Below are positions 17,619 through 26,251 of a DNA stretch of 64,000 bases, one piece after another. Position numbers and translations under genes: made by a program. The stretch spans positions 120,047 through 184,046 of the forward strand of contig NZ_FNPB01000007.1 of NCBI RefSeq assembly GCF_900107195.1, in the 5' to 3' direction. The DNA comes from Halobellus clavatus (GTDB taxonomy: Archaea; Halobacteriota; Halobacteria; Halobacteriales; Haloferacaceae). Numbering within the stretch: the stretch's first letter is position 1; every line of letters starts with the position of its first letter. The notes beneath the pieces were generated by a model, which did no database searches, was not told where the DNA came from, and was given only the letters and a program-made list of their open reading frames with translations.

Positions 17619-18848
17619 CTATCCGCGCAGGGCGGAAGGCGTGTGGTCGCCGTTCGCTTTCAACGTCCCTGACTTGAGGGCCAGTTGACTGGTGGCCCGT
17701 CCAGCACCAGACTTGAGCCAGTGCCGGACAAGACGCCACCCGATGTTCCGAGCGGCGTTATAATCCGCGTGGAGTTCCTTTCCACAGTTCAAGCACTCGA
17801 ACTCGTCACCATCGCGGTTATCCTCGTGGGTGAAGCCACACTCGCCGTGACTGCATCGCTGTGACGTGTACGCTGGAGCAACATCGTCCACGTCGATTCC
17901 GTGTTCTTCGGCTTTGTATTCGACGTGGCGGTGGAGTTCGCGGAACGCCCACTGCTGGAACTTCGAGGCGTTCGAGATACGCGTCCGTATGTGTTCCAAA
18001 TTCTCGAACGCAATCGCCGTACAATCGTTCTCCACGGCTTCACGGACGATAGCCTTCGACACGCGGTGAAGGTAGTCCGCGCTCCACCGAGCGAACCGTG
18101 AGCCAATGCTCTTGATGGTGAGATGCGCGGAACGAGTTCCTGTCTGTTGCAGGTTCCCGCGCCGACGCTCGTACTCGTCGCGGCGGTGGTTGAGGTAGTC
18201 TGCGTTACCGAGGAAGGCTCCCGTGCTGGTGACGGCGAGGTATCCGTCTACATTCAAATCGACACCGAGAACCACTCCGTTCTCGGTCGAATCGTCGCTA
18301 GAATCAGCAGGTTCGACGTCTTTCTCGACTGCGATGTGAAGGTAGTACTTGCCGTCACGCTTGTGTAGTGTAGCTTCCTTCTTCTTCCATTCGTCCGTCC
18401 AATACTCCGCAATCGGCGTGCCCTCGTCGTCTTCGGGCGTGACGAACTCGGCGGTCACGCGGTCGCCTACAGTGGCGAGGGTCACGTGATCGTCGTGGTA
18501 GGTGATGGTGCGCCCGTTGTACACGACGACACTGCCTCGGAACTCGGGCTTGCTTGCCTTTTTGCCGTCGTCGAGGATGCGGTCTTTGCAGGTGCCGAGG
18601 GCGTCGGCGGCGATGTTGCGGGCGCTTTGAACGAGACTGGCTTGCAGACTGGTCTGCTCCCGAACCGCTGTGTAGGTTTGGTCGTGGAGTGTGTTCTTCG
18701 TGTCCTCGATCGCCGTGGGGTCGTCGCTCCAGCCAGCGTCAGCGACGTGTTGGGCCGCATAGCGGAATTGCTCGAACGTCTTATCGAGAACGCTGTGGTC
18801 GTCCTCGGGGACGTCAAGTTTTAGCTGGATGTTGCGGACGACCTCCAT
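17619..18848 (-). CDS. tnpB: TnpB, RNA-guided nuclease of IS605-type element
   Basis: This 409-residue protein begins MEVVRNIQLKLDVPED. The RuvC-like residues are Asp in GVVLGVDLNVDGYL, Glu in AIAFENLEHIRTR and Asp in ELHADYNAARNIG. The zinc finger is [13 protein letters not shown]...FECLNCG. A TATA-like AAATATATTTAC lies about 20-30 bases upstream of the start. It is intact and most similar within the window to the broken copy at 15773-17098 and to the copy at 54003-55232. No tnpA is adjacent. Confidence 0.92.
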   Translation of the reverse strand: MEVVRNIQLKLDVPEDDHSVLDKTFEQFRYAAQHVADAGWSDDPTAIEDTKNTLHDQTYTAVREQTSLQASLVQSARNIAADALGTCKDRILDDGKKASKPEFRGSVVVYNGRTITYHDDHVTLATVGDRVTAEFVTPEDDEGTPIAEYWTDEWKKKEATLHKRDGKYYLHIAVEKDVEPADSSDDSTENGVVLGVDLNVDGYLAVTSTGAFLGNADYLNHRRDEYERRRGNLQQTGTRSAHLTIKSIGSRFARWSADYLHRVSKAIVREAVENDCTAIAFENLEHIRTRISNASKFQQWAFRELHRHVEYKAEEHGIDVDDVAPAYTSQRCSHGECGFTHEDNRDGDEFECLNCGKELHADYNAARNIGWRLVRHWLKSGAGRATSQLALKSGTLKANGDHTPSALRG

Positions 18849-19034
18849 ACTTCATCAGTATGTGTAAATATATTTGAACGTATTTGTTCGGGCTGAGGAG
18901 TCAGCCTTTCTATCGCGTGTTGTTTGTGTCATCGAGTATCAGCTTCCTCCCCGACCTCAAGGGTCGCGGTATTCGCCTCGCAATCTCTATGAAATTTAAA
19001 CGGTGAACATCAAGAGAGCCGGAAACTGAACCGA

Positions 19035-19056
19035 TTTTCACTTCGATGACGGGGGG
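19035..19056 (+). repeat. Origin recognition box 1
   Basis: The 22-bp repeat has the core CACTTCGATGACGGGGGG. The run of G at the 3' end is the typical G-string of haloarchaeal ORB elements. It is the first of four direct copies upstream of orc1/cdc6. Confidence 0.75.
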
Positions 19057-19071
19057 ACAGTCGACCCTGCG

Positions 19072-19093
19072 TTTACACTTCGATGACGGGGGG
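19072..19093 (+). repeat. Origin recognition box 2
   Basis: This copy reads TTTACACTTCGATGACGGGG followed by GG. It has the same orientation as box 1. Confidence 0.78.
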
Positions 19094-19107
19094 TGTCAGA
19101 CGTGCGG

Positions 19108-19129
19108 CTTGCACTTCGATAATGGGGGG
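19108..19129 (+). repeat. Origin recognition box 3
   Basis: This is a slightly diverged copy, GCACTTCGATAATGGGGGG, in the same orientation and spacing class as box 2. Confidence 0.7.
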
Positions 19130-19187
19130 TGGAACAACTAAGTGCAATCACAGATACGCAAATTCATATGAGGGCCGCCGATTTTGC

Positions 19188-19209
19188 GTTACACATCGAT
19201 GACGGGGGG
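19188..19209 (+). repeat. Origin recognition box 4
   Basis: The copy reads TTACACATCGATGACGGGG followed by GG. A half-copy AAACATCGACGGGGG follows at 19300-19314, just before the cdc6 promoter, and may serve for autoregulation. Confidence 0.75.
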
Positions 19210-19319
19210 TCTTCCACCAGATGTACTTCGGTGGTGGTTCTTACTGACGAGCCGTGAAACAGCTGAATTCACGGGAAATATTGGATACAACGGGCGAATA
19301 AACATCGACGGGGGTTAAT

Positions 19320-19328
19320 CTTTTTAAT
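19320..19328 (+). promoter_or_regulatory. TATA box of orc1/cdc6
   Basis: CTTTTTAAT lies 22-30 bases before the ATG at 19350, a leaderless promoter arrangement. Confidence 0.5.
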
Positions 19329-19349
19329 GCTCCGGCGTACAGCAGACAT

Positions 19350-20804
19350 ATGGCCGGTAGTGATCAAGAAGGGGCGGATCAATCCACCCTTGATGAAGGA
19401 ACTAGTTCTACATCGGATGGACAGCAGTTAGAATCCGCCCGTGAGGATGCTGCCGGAGACGCAAGCCAAAATCAGGAATCGACTGAAGAGAGCCCTCAGC
19501 GGTCGATCCGTGATATGCTCGATGATGAGGGGGAGGCATCGGTGTTCGTCAACCGGGACCTCGTCGAGCCTGACACCATTATCGATGAGGAGCGAATCGT
19601 CGGCCGTGACGACCAACTCGAGTCCGTCGTCTCGTTTCTGAAGCCGACTCTCCAAGGAAATCGGCCGCCGAATATGCTGCTGTACGGTCCCGCAGGGACA
19701 GGTAAATCACTCATCATCGGGGCCGTCACGCAACAGATCATCGAGCTCTGTCAATCCAAAGGCGAACGTTTCGGCGTTGTCGATATCAACTGCCAGCCAA
19801 TCAATACGCTCGATCAGGCCGTCTACGAACTCGTCCAAACTGTCGCCCAGGACGTTGGGACGGAAGTCGGTGTTCCAGAGACCGGCGTCTCGACGAAGCG
19901 CAAGTACCGACGTCTGTACGAACTCATCAACGAGCACTACGATTCGGTCATCTTCATTCTCGACGAAATCGATCTCTTGGTCGGCCGGCGCGAAAACGAC
20001 GAACCCGCATACTCGAAGCTTCTCTATCAGCTATCGCGTGCAAGCAACACGAACGAAATCGAAGGCCGCGTGTCCGTCGCAGCGCTGACGAACGATCCAA
20101 AATTTATGGAAGACATCGACGGACGTGCCGAGAGTTCATTCAATCCACGTGACGTCTACTTCCCTGACTACGACGCAAACCAGCTGCGCGAAATTCTCGA
20201 AAATCGACGCGATGCGTTCCGTCAAGATGCTCTCGAGGACGACGTGATTCCGCTCGTGGCGGCGTTCGCTGCACAAAGTCACGGTGACGCACGGAAGGCG
20301 ATCGACCTGTTCCGCGGTGCTGGTGACCTTGCAGACGAACGGAGAGATGAAGTGGTCACAGAAGACCATATCCGAGAATCCCAGGAGGAGATAGACAAAG
20401 ACCGGTCGCTGAAGCTCGTTGAGGGGCTTACGACACAAAAGAAGATTTCACTGTACGCAACCGCAGCCGTTGCGTATCACTCGAGTCGGACGGGTAGTTC
20501 CGTCCCAAGCCCGGTTGGATTCAAAGTTTATCAGTGGGTCACGAACGAACTCGATGCGGACCAGATGACTCGTGAAACGTACGTCAAATATGTCAAAGAA
20601 CTCTCGACATACGGGTTGATTTCAACATCCCGGAAAAGCCGCGGACGAGGCGGCGGGATGTATATGGAGTTCACATTCACGGGTGATCCTGAAGCGATGA
20701 TGACTCGAATCGTCGATGATACACGCCTAGAAGGAATAGCCCAGCAGGAAGAACTCCTCAATTCAGTCGTGAATGCTCAGCTGAAAGAATTTCACAAGGA
20801 GTAA
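19350..20804 (+). CDS. orc1/cdc6: Orc1/Cdc6 replication initiator
   Basis: This 484-residue AAA+ protein binds origin repeats and loads the MCM helicase. It has Walker A GPAGTGKS (about residues 113-120), Walker B FILDEID (about 202-208), sensor-like ALTNDPKF, and a C-terminal winged-helix domain (TRETYVKYVKELSTYGLI). The N-terminal 60 residues are acidic and variable. Origin repeats flank it on both sides: four direct copies upstream and inverted copies downstream. This makes a self-contained origin-initiator locus. Multiple paralogues per genome are usual in haloarchaea, so I give no copy number. Confidence 0.96.
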   Translation: MAGSDQEGADQSTLDEGTSSTSDGQQLESAREDAAGDASQNQESTEESPQRSIRDMLDDEGEASVFVNRDLVEPDTIIDEERIVGRDDQLESVVSFLKPTLQGNRPPNMLLYGPAGTGKSLIIGAVTQQIIELCQSKGERFGVVDINCQPINTLDQAVYELVQTVAQDVGTEVGVPETGVSTKRKYRRLYELINEHYDSVIFILDEIDLLVGRRENDEPAYSKLLYQLSRASNTNEIEGRVSVAALTNDPKFMEDIDGRAESSFNPRDVYFPDYDANQLREILENRRDAFRQDALEDDVIPLVAAFAAQSHGDARKAIDLFRGAGDLADERRDEVVTEDHIRESQEEIDKDRSLKLVEGLTTQKKISLYATAAVAYHSSRTGSSVPSPVGFKVYQWVTNELDADQMTRETYVKYVKELSTYGLISTSRKSRGRGGGMYMEFTFTGDPEAMMTRIVDDTRLEGIAQQEELLNSVVNAQLKEFHKE

Positions 20805-20837
20805 GAATCCTGGCGAGCACCCGGTGGAGAATACACA

Positions 20838-20859
20838 CCCCCCGTCTTCGATGTGTAAA
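20838..20859 (-). repeat. Origin recognition box 5, inverted
   Basis: CCCCCCGTCTTCGATGTGTA followed by AA is the reverse complement of the repeats upstream of cdc6, 34 bases after the cdc6 stop. Confidence 0.75.
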
Positions 20860-20999
20860 GTCGAGATTGTAGCGAAGGAGAGGTCGAGAGAGTCCTGAAC
20901 TGGTGGCGGTGAGTCAGCGAACGCGGAGCAGCCACTTCCGCATCAGATCCTTCTAACCCACTGGAAAAGAGATCAAGACACGGAGTCTCGTGACCCCCA

Positions 21000-21021
21000 C
21001 CCCCCGTCATCGATGTGTAAA
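21000..21021 (-). repeat. Origin recognition box 6, inverted
   Basis: CCCCCCGTCATCGATGTGTA followed by AA is a perfect inverted copy of the consensus. Confidence 0.78.
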
Positions 21022-21300
21022 CAGCAGGGGTGGAAGGGGGAACTCACGTAGAATAAATCACGAAAGTCGGGCTTGACGCCACGAGACGGTTGAAAACAAG
21101 GGAGATCGTGTAGGAGGTCGAGAAGCGTGATATGGGCATCCCTGTTCGGTTAGTCGAAGCGTCCCTTCTCCTAACCTTCACATCTAAATGTAGTACGGTT
21201 GCGATTGTAACGTACTGTATATAAAACTTCGTCAGACAATATGCATCGCTTACGAGAATATAGATTGCGTCGCTGAGACGCTCTCCTTCGTGTTAATGGT
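21020..21300. other. Probable origin unwinding region
   Basis: Between inverted box 6 and direct box 7 the DNA turns AT-rich, especially 21180-21275 (CTAAATGTAG, GTATATAAAAC, CAATATGCAT, AATATAGAT). No gene is present. Boxes 5-7 point their TTTACA sides inwards at it, the usual arrangement around a duplex unwinding element. The role is inference. Confidence 0.6.
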
Positions 21301-21354
21301 CTCACCGCCGGTTTTCGCCATTCTGTTCTCGTCACCCCCTCCCTCCTCTCATGG

Positions 21355-21376
21355 TTTACACATCGATGACGGGGGG
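21355..21376 (+). repeat. Origin recognition box 7
   Basis: TTTACACATCGATGACGGGG followed by GG is in direct orientation, facing boxes 5 and 6 across the AT-rich stretch and 45 bases before the polB stop. Confidence 0.78.
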
Positions 21377-21420
21377 AGGGAGTGCGACCGTGATTCTCTA
21401 TTGAACCATTCGTGGCCCGG

Positions 21421-23571
21421 TCACTGAAAATCGGTTAGCTCTGGCTCACGTGCCCCTGCGAGTTCTTGTTGTATCTCCGTGCGATCCCACCCAAGCGGTG
21501 ACAAAACACTCTCGACAGCTCTGACGAGTTGCGTCTCGTAGTACGACGCATCGTACGACTCCGTCTCTTCGTGAGCCAACGCGACCCGCTCTCGAGAACT
21601 CTTCTCGTCGTCGACGACCACGTACTCGATGTCCTGTCCCGGGTGGATGGCGAGGTCCTGGTCGCGAGCCCGCTTCAGCGCCGCCACGTTCTGCGTGTTT
21701 TGTGTATATCCTTCCAGTGGCTTGGAGACACGATTCCGTTTGACGAGCTGCTCGACCGGCCCCGTTCCAGCGTGGAGGCGCTCGATCGCATCCTGAAGAC
21801 GGTCGAGTACGGCGTCGGGAGATCGAGTCACGTCGAGCCGTTCGAGACAGTCCCGCTGGACGTCCTCGATGAACGATGGGGTCGAGCGCTGCCGAGCTTC
21901 GATACCACGTATCTTGAACTCGTCGTCGCCGGCGACCTTCCCGAAGTACTTCGTCAACGCGCCGGCGTCGCTCTCGCGTTGCGGCACGAACGCTACCCAG
22001 TCGTAGTGGGCTTCGTGTTCGAGCCGGATTTCGACCTCTTCCGTGATTGCCGTCGCGAGCGTCTTGAGGTCCTCGCGGTCTTCGTCGTCAAGGTCGGGGT
22101 CCGGCGTCACCCAGATGGAGTCGACGATGCCGTGGACGACGCGCCAGCCGCCAGCTTCCAGTCGCTGTTTCGCCGTCAGCAGAATCTCGCGAGCGAACGC
22201 GTTGATTGCCTCGTGACACTCGATGCGGCCGAACTTCGCGTTGCTGAATCCCTGATACCCGAAGCAGGCGAGGAGGATCCATTTCAGCGCGCCCGACCGC
22301 CCTTCGAGTTCCGCAAGCCGGTCCTCGTCGGGGTCGTCTCGATCCTTCTCGCGACGGATGGCCGCCTTGATCTCGTCGCGAGCGTCGATGATCGGCTGGA
22401 GGACGTCGACGAGGTAGCCTCGCTCGTCGCAGATCGAGTACCCGAGCCCGGGGACATCCTCGCGGTCGCTGTGGCAGTCACACCGGATTACGTCCGGCGA
22501 GACGTTCCGGGTACAGATGATGTTCGGATACAACGAGGAAAAGTCGAGTTCGTGGACGTTCTCGTGGAGGCCGACCTCGGGCGCGAAGATGAAGCCACCG
22601 CGGTCGGCGTCGTGGAGCGTCCCCATCGGCTTGTAGAACTCGTGGCGCCAGGAGTTCCACGGGACGAGGACGCCGCGGTCGTGGGCCTCGCAGATCTGGA
22701 TCGCCGTGAGCACGTTCCCGATCGACGCCCACGCGAGCTCCTGGACGGGCTTGTTCGAGCGCGACACGAGGTCGAGGACGCCGTCGAGGTTCGTCTCTCC
22801 GTAAAAGAACGTGTTCGATTCGTCGATGATCGCCCTTCCGGGCACGTTGTACCGTGCCGGCGAGTGACCGACGCGACCGTAGCTGGAGTACGTCGACCGG
22901 ATCGCAAGCTGCTGGTAGTCGACATTCGGCCACCGACTTAGCGAGAAGTCTTCGACGCCGGCAGCCGTCGCCATCTCGTACAACGTCGGGACGATCTCGC
23001 TCGTCGAACAGACCAGGACGTCCGGATCGTGTGCGTCGAGCGCCTCTTGGACGGCGGTCAGGATATCCGTCGGCGAGCCGGTGACGGTGTCGCCGGCGAC
23101 GGACAGCTCCCCATAGACGTCGTTGCTCGTTTCGGTCACCGGGACGCTGAGCCGGAGCGTCGACAGCTCGCTCGCCGGCGTCGGATCGGCGCCGGTCTCC
23201 AGACAGTACCGAAACTCTCGCGAAAAGTCGACGTTGAAGCAGGCGAGATCCCCGACTGGATAGTCCGACAGTTGACGCGCCTGCCGAGCGAGTGGAGTGA
23301 CGCGGTCGATGTGGGCGACGTCGACGGCGAGGACTGTCTCCTCGTCCCGTCGAAAGCCCGGTCGTCGCGCAACCGTCTCGGTCGCGACGACGTCCGGGTG
23401 CTGGTCGTACACTGACTGGAGGGTCGTGAGATCGAGGTCGATCTCTGGGTCGCGAGGGGCGACGTAGAAGCGTGGGGTATAGTTATGACGCTCGGTTGCG
23501 ATGGCGCCGTCGGCAGTTGCCTCCCACTCTAGGACGCGGCCGTCGTCCAGGAAGTCGATGGTGAACGACAT
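21421..23571 (-). CDS. polB: B-family DNA polymerase with altered active site (PolB2-like)
   Basis: This 716-residue protein has B-family motif A ELDFSSLYPNII (Asp343), motif B KWILLACFGYQGFSNAKFG (Lys430) and a motif C position HGIVDSIWV, where the usual YGDTDS has lost its first Asp (Ile482 in its place, Asp484 kept). The N-terminal exonuclease motifs are not visible: the expected DIE is CFNVDFSREF and the expected NxxxFD is VCSTSEIVPTL. Loss of motif C Asp is known for archaeal PolB2 proteins, thought to be poor or inactive polymerases. It may be structural or act in lesion bypass. Its promoter shares a block and inverted repeat with the RecA-like operon at 58-59 kb. It converges on the origin. 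Confidence 0.9.
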   Translation of the reverse strand: MSFTIDFLDDGRVLEWEATADGAIATERHNYTPRFYVAPRDPEIDLDLTTLQSVYDQHPDVVATETVARRPGFRRDEETVLAVDVAHIDRVTPLARQARQLSDYPVGDLACFNVDFSREFRYCLETGADPTPASELSTLRLSVPVTETSNDVYGELSVAGDTVTGSPTDILTAVQEALDAHDPDVLVCSTSEIVPTLYEMATAAGVEDFSLSRWPNVDYQQLAIRSTYSSYGRVGHSPARYNVPGRAIIDESNTFFYGETNLDGVLDLVSRSNKPVQELAWASIGNVLTAIQICEAHDRGVLVPWNSWRHEFYKPMGTLHDADRGGFIFAPEVGLHENVHELDFSSLYPNIICTRNVSPDVIRCDCHSDREDVPGLGYSICDERGYLVDVLQPIIDARDEIKAAIRREKDRDDPDEDRLAELEGRSGALKWILLACFGYQGFSNAKFGRIECHEAINAFAREILLTAKQRLEAGGWRVVHGIVDSIWVTPDPDLDDEDREDLKTLATAITEEVEIRLEHEAHYDWVAFVPQRESDAGALTKYFGKVAGDDEFKIRGIEARQRSTPSFIEDVQRDCLERLDVTRSPDAVLDRLQDAIERLHAGTGPVEQLVKRNRVSKPLEGYTQNTQNVAALKRARDQDLAIHPGQDIEYVVVDDEKSSRERVALAHEETESYDASYYETQLVRAVESVLSPLGWDRTEIQQELAGAREPELTDFQ

Positions 23572-23603
23572 TTGTTATTCACCAACCCAGTGGGCATCCG
23601 AAT

Positions 23604-23638
23604 CCGATAAGCGACGGCGTGTCACTTCCGGGCTTCAG
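23604..23638 (-). promoter_or_regulatory. Conserved promoter block of polB
   Basis: This 35-bp block is identical at 29 positions to 59308-59342, which stands before the RecA-like gene. On the coding strand it ends in GCTTATCGG, a TATA-like element about 33-40 bases before the polB start. No other gene in the window has it. Confidence 0.55.
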
Positions 23639-23733
23639 CAAACGGGCTCGAAAAGCGTCCTCAACGCCATATTCTAGCTTGTTGTCCGTCGTCGTCCGCT
23701 TCCGGAACGATTTCCGGAATCCGTCAGTCGATG

Positions 23734-23774
23734 TTAACCAACACACTCGGAGGTTCGCACCACGTGTTGGTTAA
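23734..23774. promoter_or_regulatory. Inverted repeat TTAACCAACA/TGTTGGTTAA upstream of polB
   Basis: The two perfect 10-bp arms are separated by 21 bases, starting 163 bases before the polB start. The equivalent repeat before the RecA-like gene starts 167 bases before that start. It is a candidate binding site of a shared regulator. Confidence 0.6.
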
Positions 23775-23825
23775 GACGTAGCAGTAACGCTAACGGCAGC
23801 CGCGGGTATGCTGTGAAGGCCGTTT

Positions 23826-24695
23826 TTATTCAGTGGCTTGCTTAAGTGACTGATCGAGAGCCTGGTTCGTTTGTATCTTGACGAGATCCGCCCGATACGA
23901 GGCCGATGCCTCGGTATCCTCCACCAACCTTGATGGATCGAGGTCGGAACCCGCTCGCGATGCGAGGTCGCTCACGACGACATCGTGTATATCTCCACCG
24001 ACAAGAGCGGATTCGACGGCTTCGAGCCGTACGACGCGGTCGTAGACGCCCGTCGCAGCGATTCGAGCGGTCACGACCGTCCGGTCTTCGACGGCGACGT
24101 GCGCAGCGACGCCGACGAGCGTGTAACGCGAGGTAGGACTCGGCCGTTTGCAGTAGACGCTCCCGATGCTTCGCTCGTGGAGTGGAACCGTGATCCGAGT
24201 GAGCAGTTCGTCGCCAGCGAGACCCGCTCGCGGCGATGTAAGCGCCGTTTCGGCGTCGATGTGTCGCTTGCCGTCTCGGCTGCGCGCGACCAGCGTCGCG
24301 TCGCTGGCGACCGCCGCGGCCGAGAGGTCCGAGACGGGATACTGGGTCACGAGATTGCCGCCGATGGTCGCTGCGTTGCGGACCTGGGTGTCGGCGGACT
24401 TGCCGACGGCATCAGTAAGCGCTCCCACGTGCTCCCCGAGTTCGGGGTGCTCGTGGACGGTCGCATACGTCGTCAGGGCACCGACGTCCGCGGCGCCATC
24501 GGCGCACTCGACCCCGCGCATCGCTTCGAGAGCCCCGATGTCGATGACTGCGGCCGGACCGCTGTCATCCTGCCGAAGCGCCGGGAGGAGACTCTGTCCG
24601 GCGGCCAATACCGCTGCATCCGGATGTGCCCCCAGCAGTTCGAGCGCGCGGTCGATGGATGTGGGACGGACGTACTCGAAGGACTCGGTCGCCAT
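23826..24695 (-). CDS. Xanthine dehydrogenase FAD-binding subunit
   Basis: This 289-residue CoxM/XdhB-type subunit has an FAD motif in AAGQSLLPALRQ (about residues 31-42) and a second in ATIGGNLVTQYPVSDL, with the C-terminal CO dehydrogenase flavoprotein domain after residue 170. It passes electrons from the Fe-S subunit to FAD and on to NAD+ or another acceptor. The other two subunits are at 26252-29250 on the opposite strand, separated by the regulator gene. A divergent arrangement of this subunit is unusual. It lies 125 bases downstream of the regulator, probably in the same transcript. The promoter lies in 25835-26251. Confidence 0.9.
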   Translation of the reverse strand: MATESFEYVRPTSIDRALELLGAHPDAAVLAAGQSLLPALRQDDSGPAAVIDIGALEAMRGVECADGAADVGALTTYATVHEHPELGEHVGALTDAVGKSADTQVRNAATIGGNLVTQYPVSDLSAAAVASDATLVARSRDGKRHIDAETALTSPRAGLAGDELLTRITVPLHERSIGSVYCKRPSPTSRYTLVGVAAHVAVEDRTVVTARIAATGVYDRVVRLEAVESALVGGDIHDVVVSDLASRAGSDLDPSRLVEDTEASASYRADLVKIQTNQALDQSLKQATE

Positions 24696-24820
24696 CAGCG
24701 ATCGCCCCCGACCGCTGGTGCTGTCTGCGGACCAGGTTTGGATTCCGGCGAGACACCGACGCCGGCGGCGTACCGCCGTTCGAGGCTATCGTTTCGCACC
24801 ACGGAAATGGGGATGGGCAA

Positions 24821-25834
24821 TCACTGGGCCCCGTTGAGTCGGCGGAGTACCTCGTCGGGCGAGGCCGTGAGCTGATCGGCTGCCAGCGGACTGGACACGA
24901 AGTGAATGAGGCCCGAGGACTGGAGCAACTGCCTGACCGTCGACTGGGACAGATCGACCTGTTCTGCCACCTCGTGTATCGTCCGAGATTGGTTGATGGC
25001 CTCGGTGAGATCGGCGACCGTCAACCGCTTGGGGAACTCCACGACCGCGTTCGACACCCCACTTTCCTGCCCGGGGGAGGCCTCGGCGACGACCTCGCCG
25101 ACCGGTCGATGCATCCGTGGCCGATCCTCCGCGTCGGTGTCCGCCGTCGTGCTTCCGCCGTCGGTGACGGCGCTCTGTGCGGCCGACTCGCCGTCCGACT
25201 CCGCCTCCGGGCTGGAGGTCCCCTCCGCATCGGCGTCGGCCGCGGTCGAAGTCGACTCCTTCGACTGCGTCGATACGGTCGGGGCTTCCGCCCCGTCCAC
25301 ATCGCCGCTGGCCGACTCGCCGCCGCGAGCCACTGCGTCGGCGTACGACTGCGGCGTGTCGTCCGCCGGGTCGTGAATGTCGTGCTTGACCATATGTCGT
25401 CGCACGGTCTCGGAAGTCACGTCGACGCTGAGCGCGTCGGTCATCTCCGGGAAGGTGTCGTACCGCTCGTAGACAGCCTCCAGGGCCTCCGGATCCTTGT
25501 ACACGGGGACGGCAGCGGACGTGGACGGGCGTTCGTCAGCGTCGGCCGCCCGGGGCTCCGCAGTCGGCGCCGGTCCGGCCGACTCGCCCGAGACCGCGAC
25601 GGACAACTCGACGGCGACGCTGCCGTCTTGGACGGTCGCGTCGGCGAGTTCGATTGAGACGACGTTGTCGTCCGCCTCGGACAGAATCGGAACATCGACG
25701 ACCAGATCGGCAGTGACAGATGTCTCGGAATCCGATAGGTCCTGATCGATCCCAGCGTGTTGGATGACAGTGTCGGACGATTCCAGTCGTCCGAGAACCT
25801 CTGATAACTCTTTGAAAGCGGTACTGACTCGCAT
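24821..25834 (-). CDS. HTH-domain protein, probable regulator of the purine genes
   Basis: This 337-residue protein has an N-terminal beta-rich part (residues 1-100, similar to dodecin-like or amphipathic beta repeats), then a helix-turn-helix PEALEAVYERYDTFPEMTDALSVDVTSETVRRHM, then a Ser/Ala/Asp-rich disordered linker (about 170-245), and a second helix-turn-helix near the C-terminus (HEVAEQVDLSQSTVRQLL). It sits between the two halves of the xanthine dehydrogenase locus, diverging from the Fe-S subunit gene, which suggests local control. The ligand is unknown. Binding to the CACA/TGTG palindromes of the island is possible but untested. Confidence 0.6.
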   Translation of the reverse strand: MRVSTAFKELSEVLGRLESSDTVIQHAGIDQDLSDSETSVTADLVVDVPILSEADDNVVSIELADATVQDGSVAVELSVAVSGESAGPAPTAEPRAADADERPSTSAAVPVYKDPEALEAVYERYDTFPEMTDALSVDVTSETVRRHMVKHDIHDPADDTPQSYADAVARGGESASGDVDGAEAPTVSTQSKESTSTAADADAEGTSSPEAESDGESAAQSAVTDGGSTTADTDAEDRPRMHRPVGEVVAEASPGQESGVSNAVVEFPKRLTVADLTEAINQSRTIHEVAEQVDLSQSTVRQLLQSSGLIHFVSSPLAADQLTASPDEVLRRLNGAQ

Positions 25835-26251
25835 AGTAGTGCTCTTACCGAAAATTGATCACGGGCACAATTTAATAAATCTTCCTCTCGATCGTTTTTG
25901 ATTATCGAATTTAGATTGAGTAATACAGGATTATTTGGTATATATATGAACGAACAGCCAATAGAGGGGTAAGATTCCTCGCAGTGGCGGGGAGGTTAAC
26001 TACTCCCCTCGATTCCGGAACGAATGAGAGATGTGCCACAGGTATGCCATCACCCCGAACACTTCTTCAAACCTGATTTTTAGCTCCTTCTCCGATAAGT
26101 CTCTTAATTAGCTATTCGGGCACTTGTAATGGTGTCTATGAAGCATATTCCAGTAATTTTGATAGAAAGGTTAAAAAACGTGCACGTAGCACTGCGTGTA
26201 TGAAACGAACCGGTCGCTGCGGCCGTCCAACCGTGCGCAGGAGCGTGTGAG
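25835..26251. promoter_or_regulatory. Divergent promoter region between regulator and xanthine dehydrogenase genes
   Basis: On the minus side, TTTATTAAATTG (25870-25881) is a TATA-like element 36 bases before the regulator start. On the plus side, GGTTAAAAAACG (26168-26179) lies about 75 bases before the Fe-S subunit start, which is preceded by GCAGGAG as a possible ribosome binding site. TGTGCCACA at 26032-26040 resembles a half-site of the palindromes found elsewhere in the island. No gene is visible. Confidence 0.5.

Noticed and set aside
19035..21376. Origin repeats considered as a CRISPR array
   Set aside because: Spacing between the 22-bp repeats is irregular (14 to over 1600 bases), orientation changes, and they flank orc1/cdc6 and have the G-run typical of origin boxes.
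21529..22941. Plus-strand frame of 470 codons opposite polB
   Set aside because: It is the antisense shadow of polB; composition is Arg/Val-rich and no motif is present.
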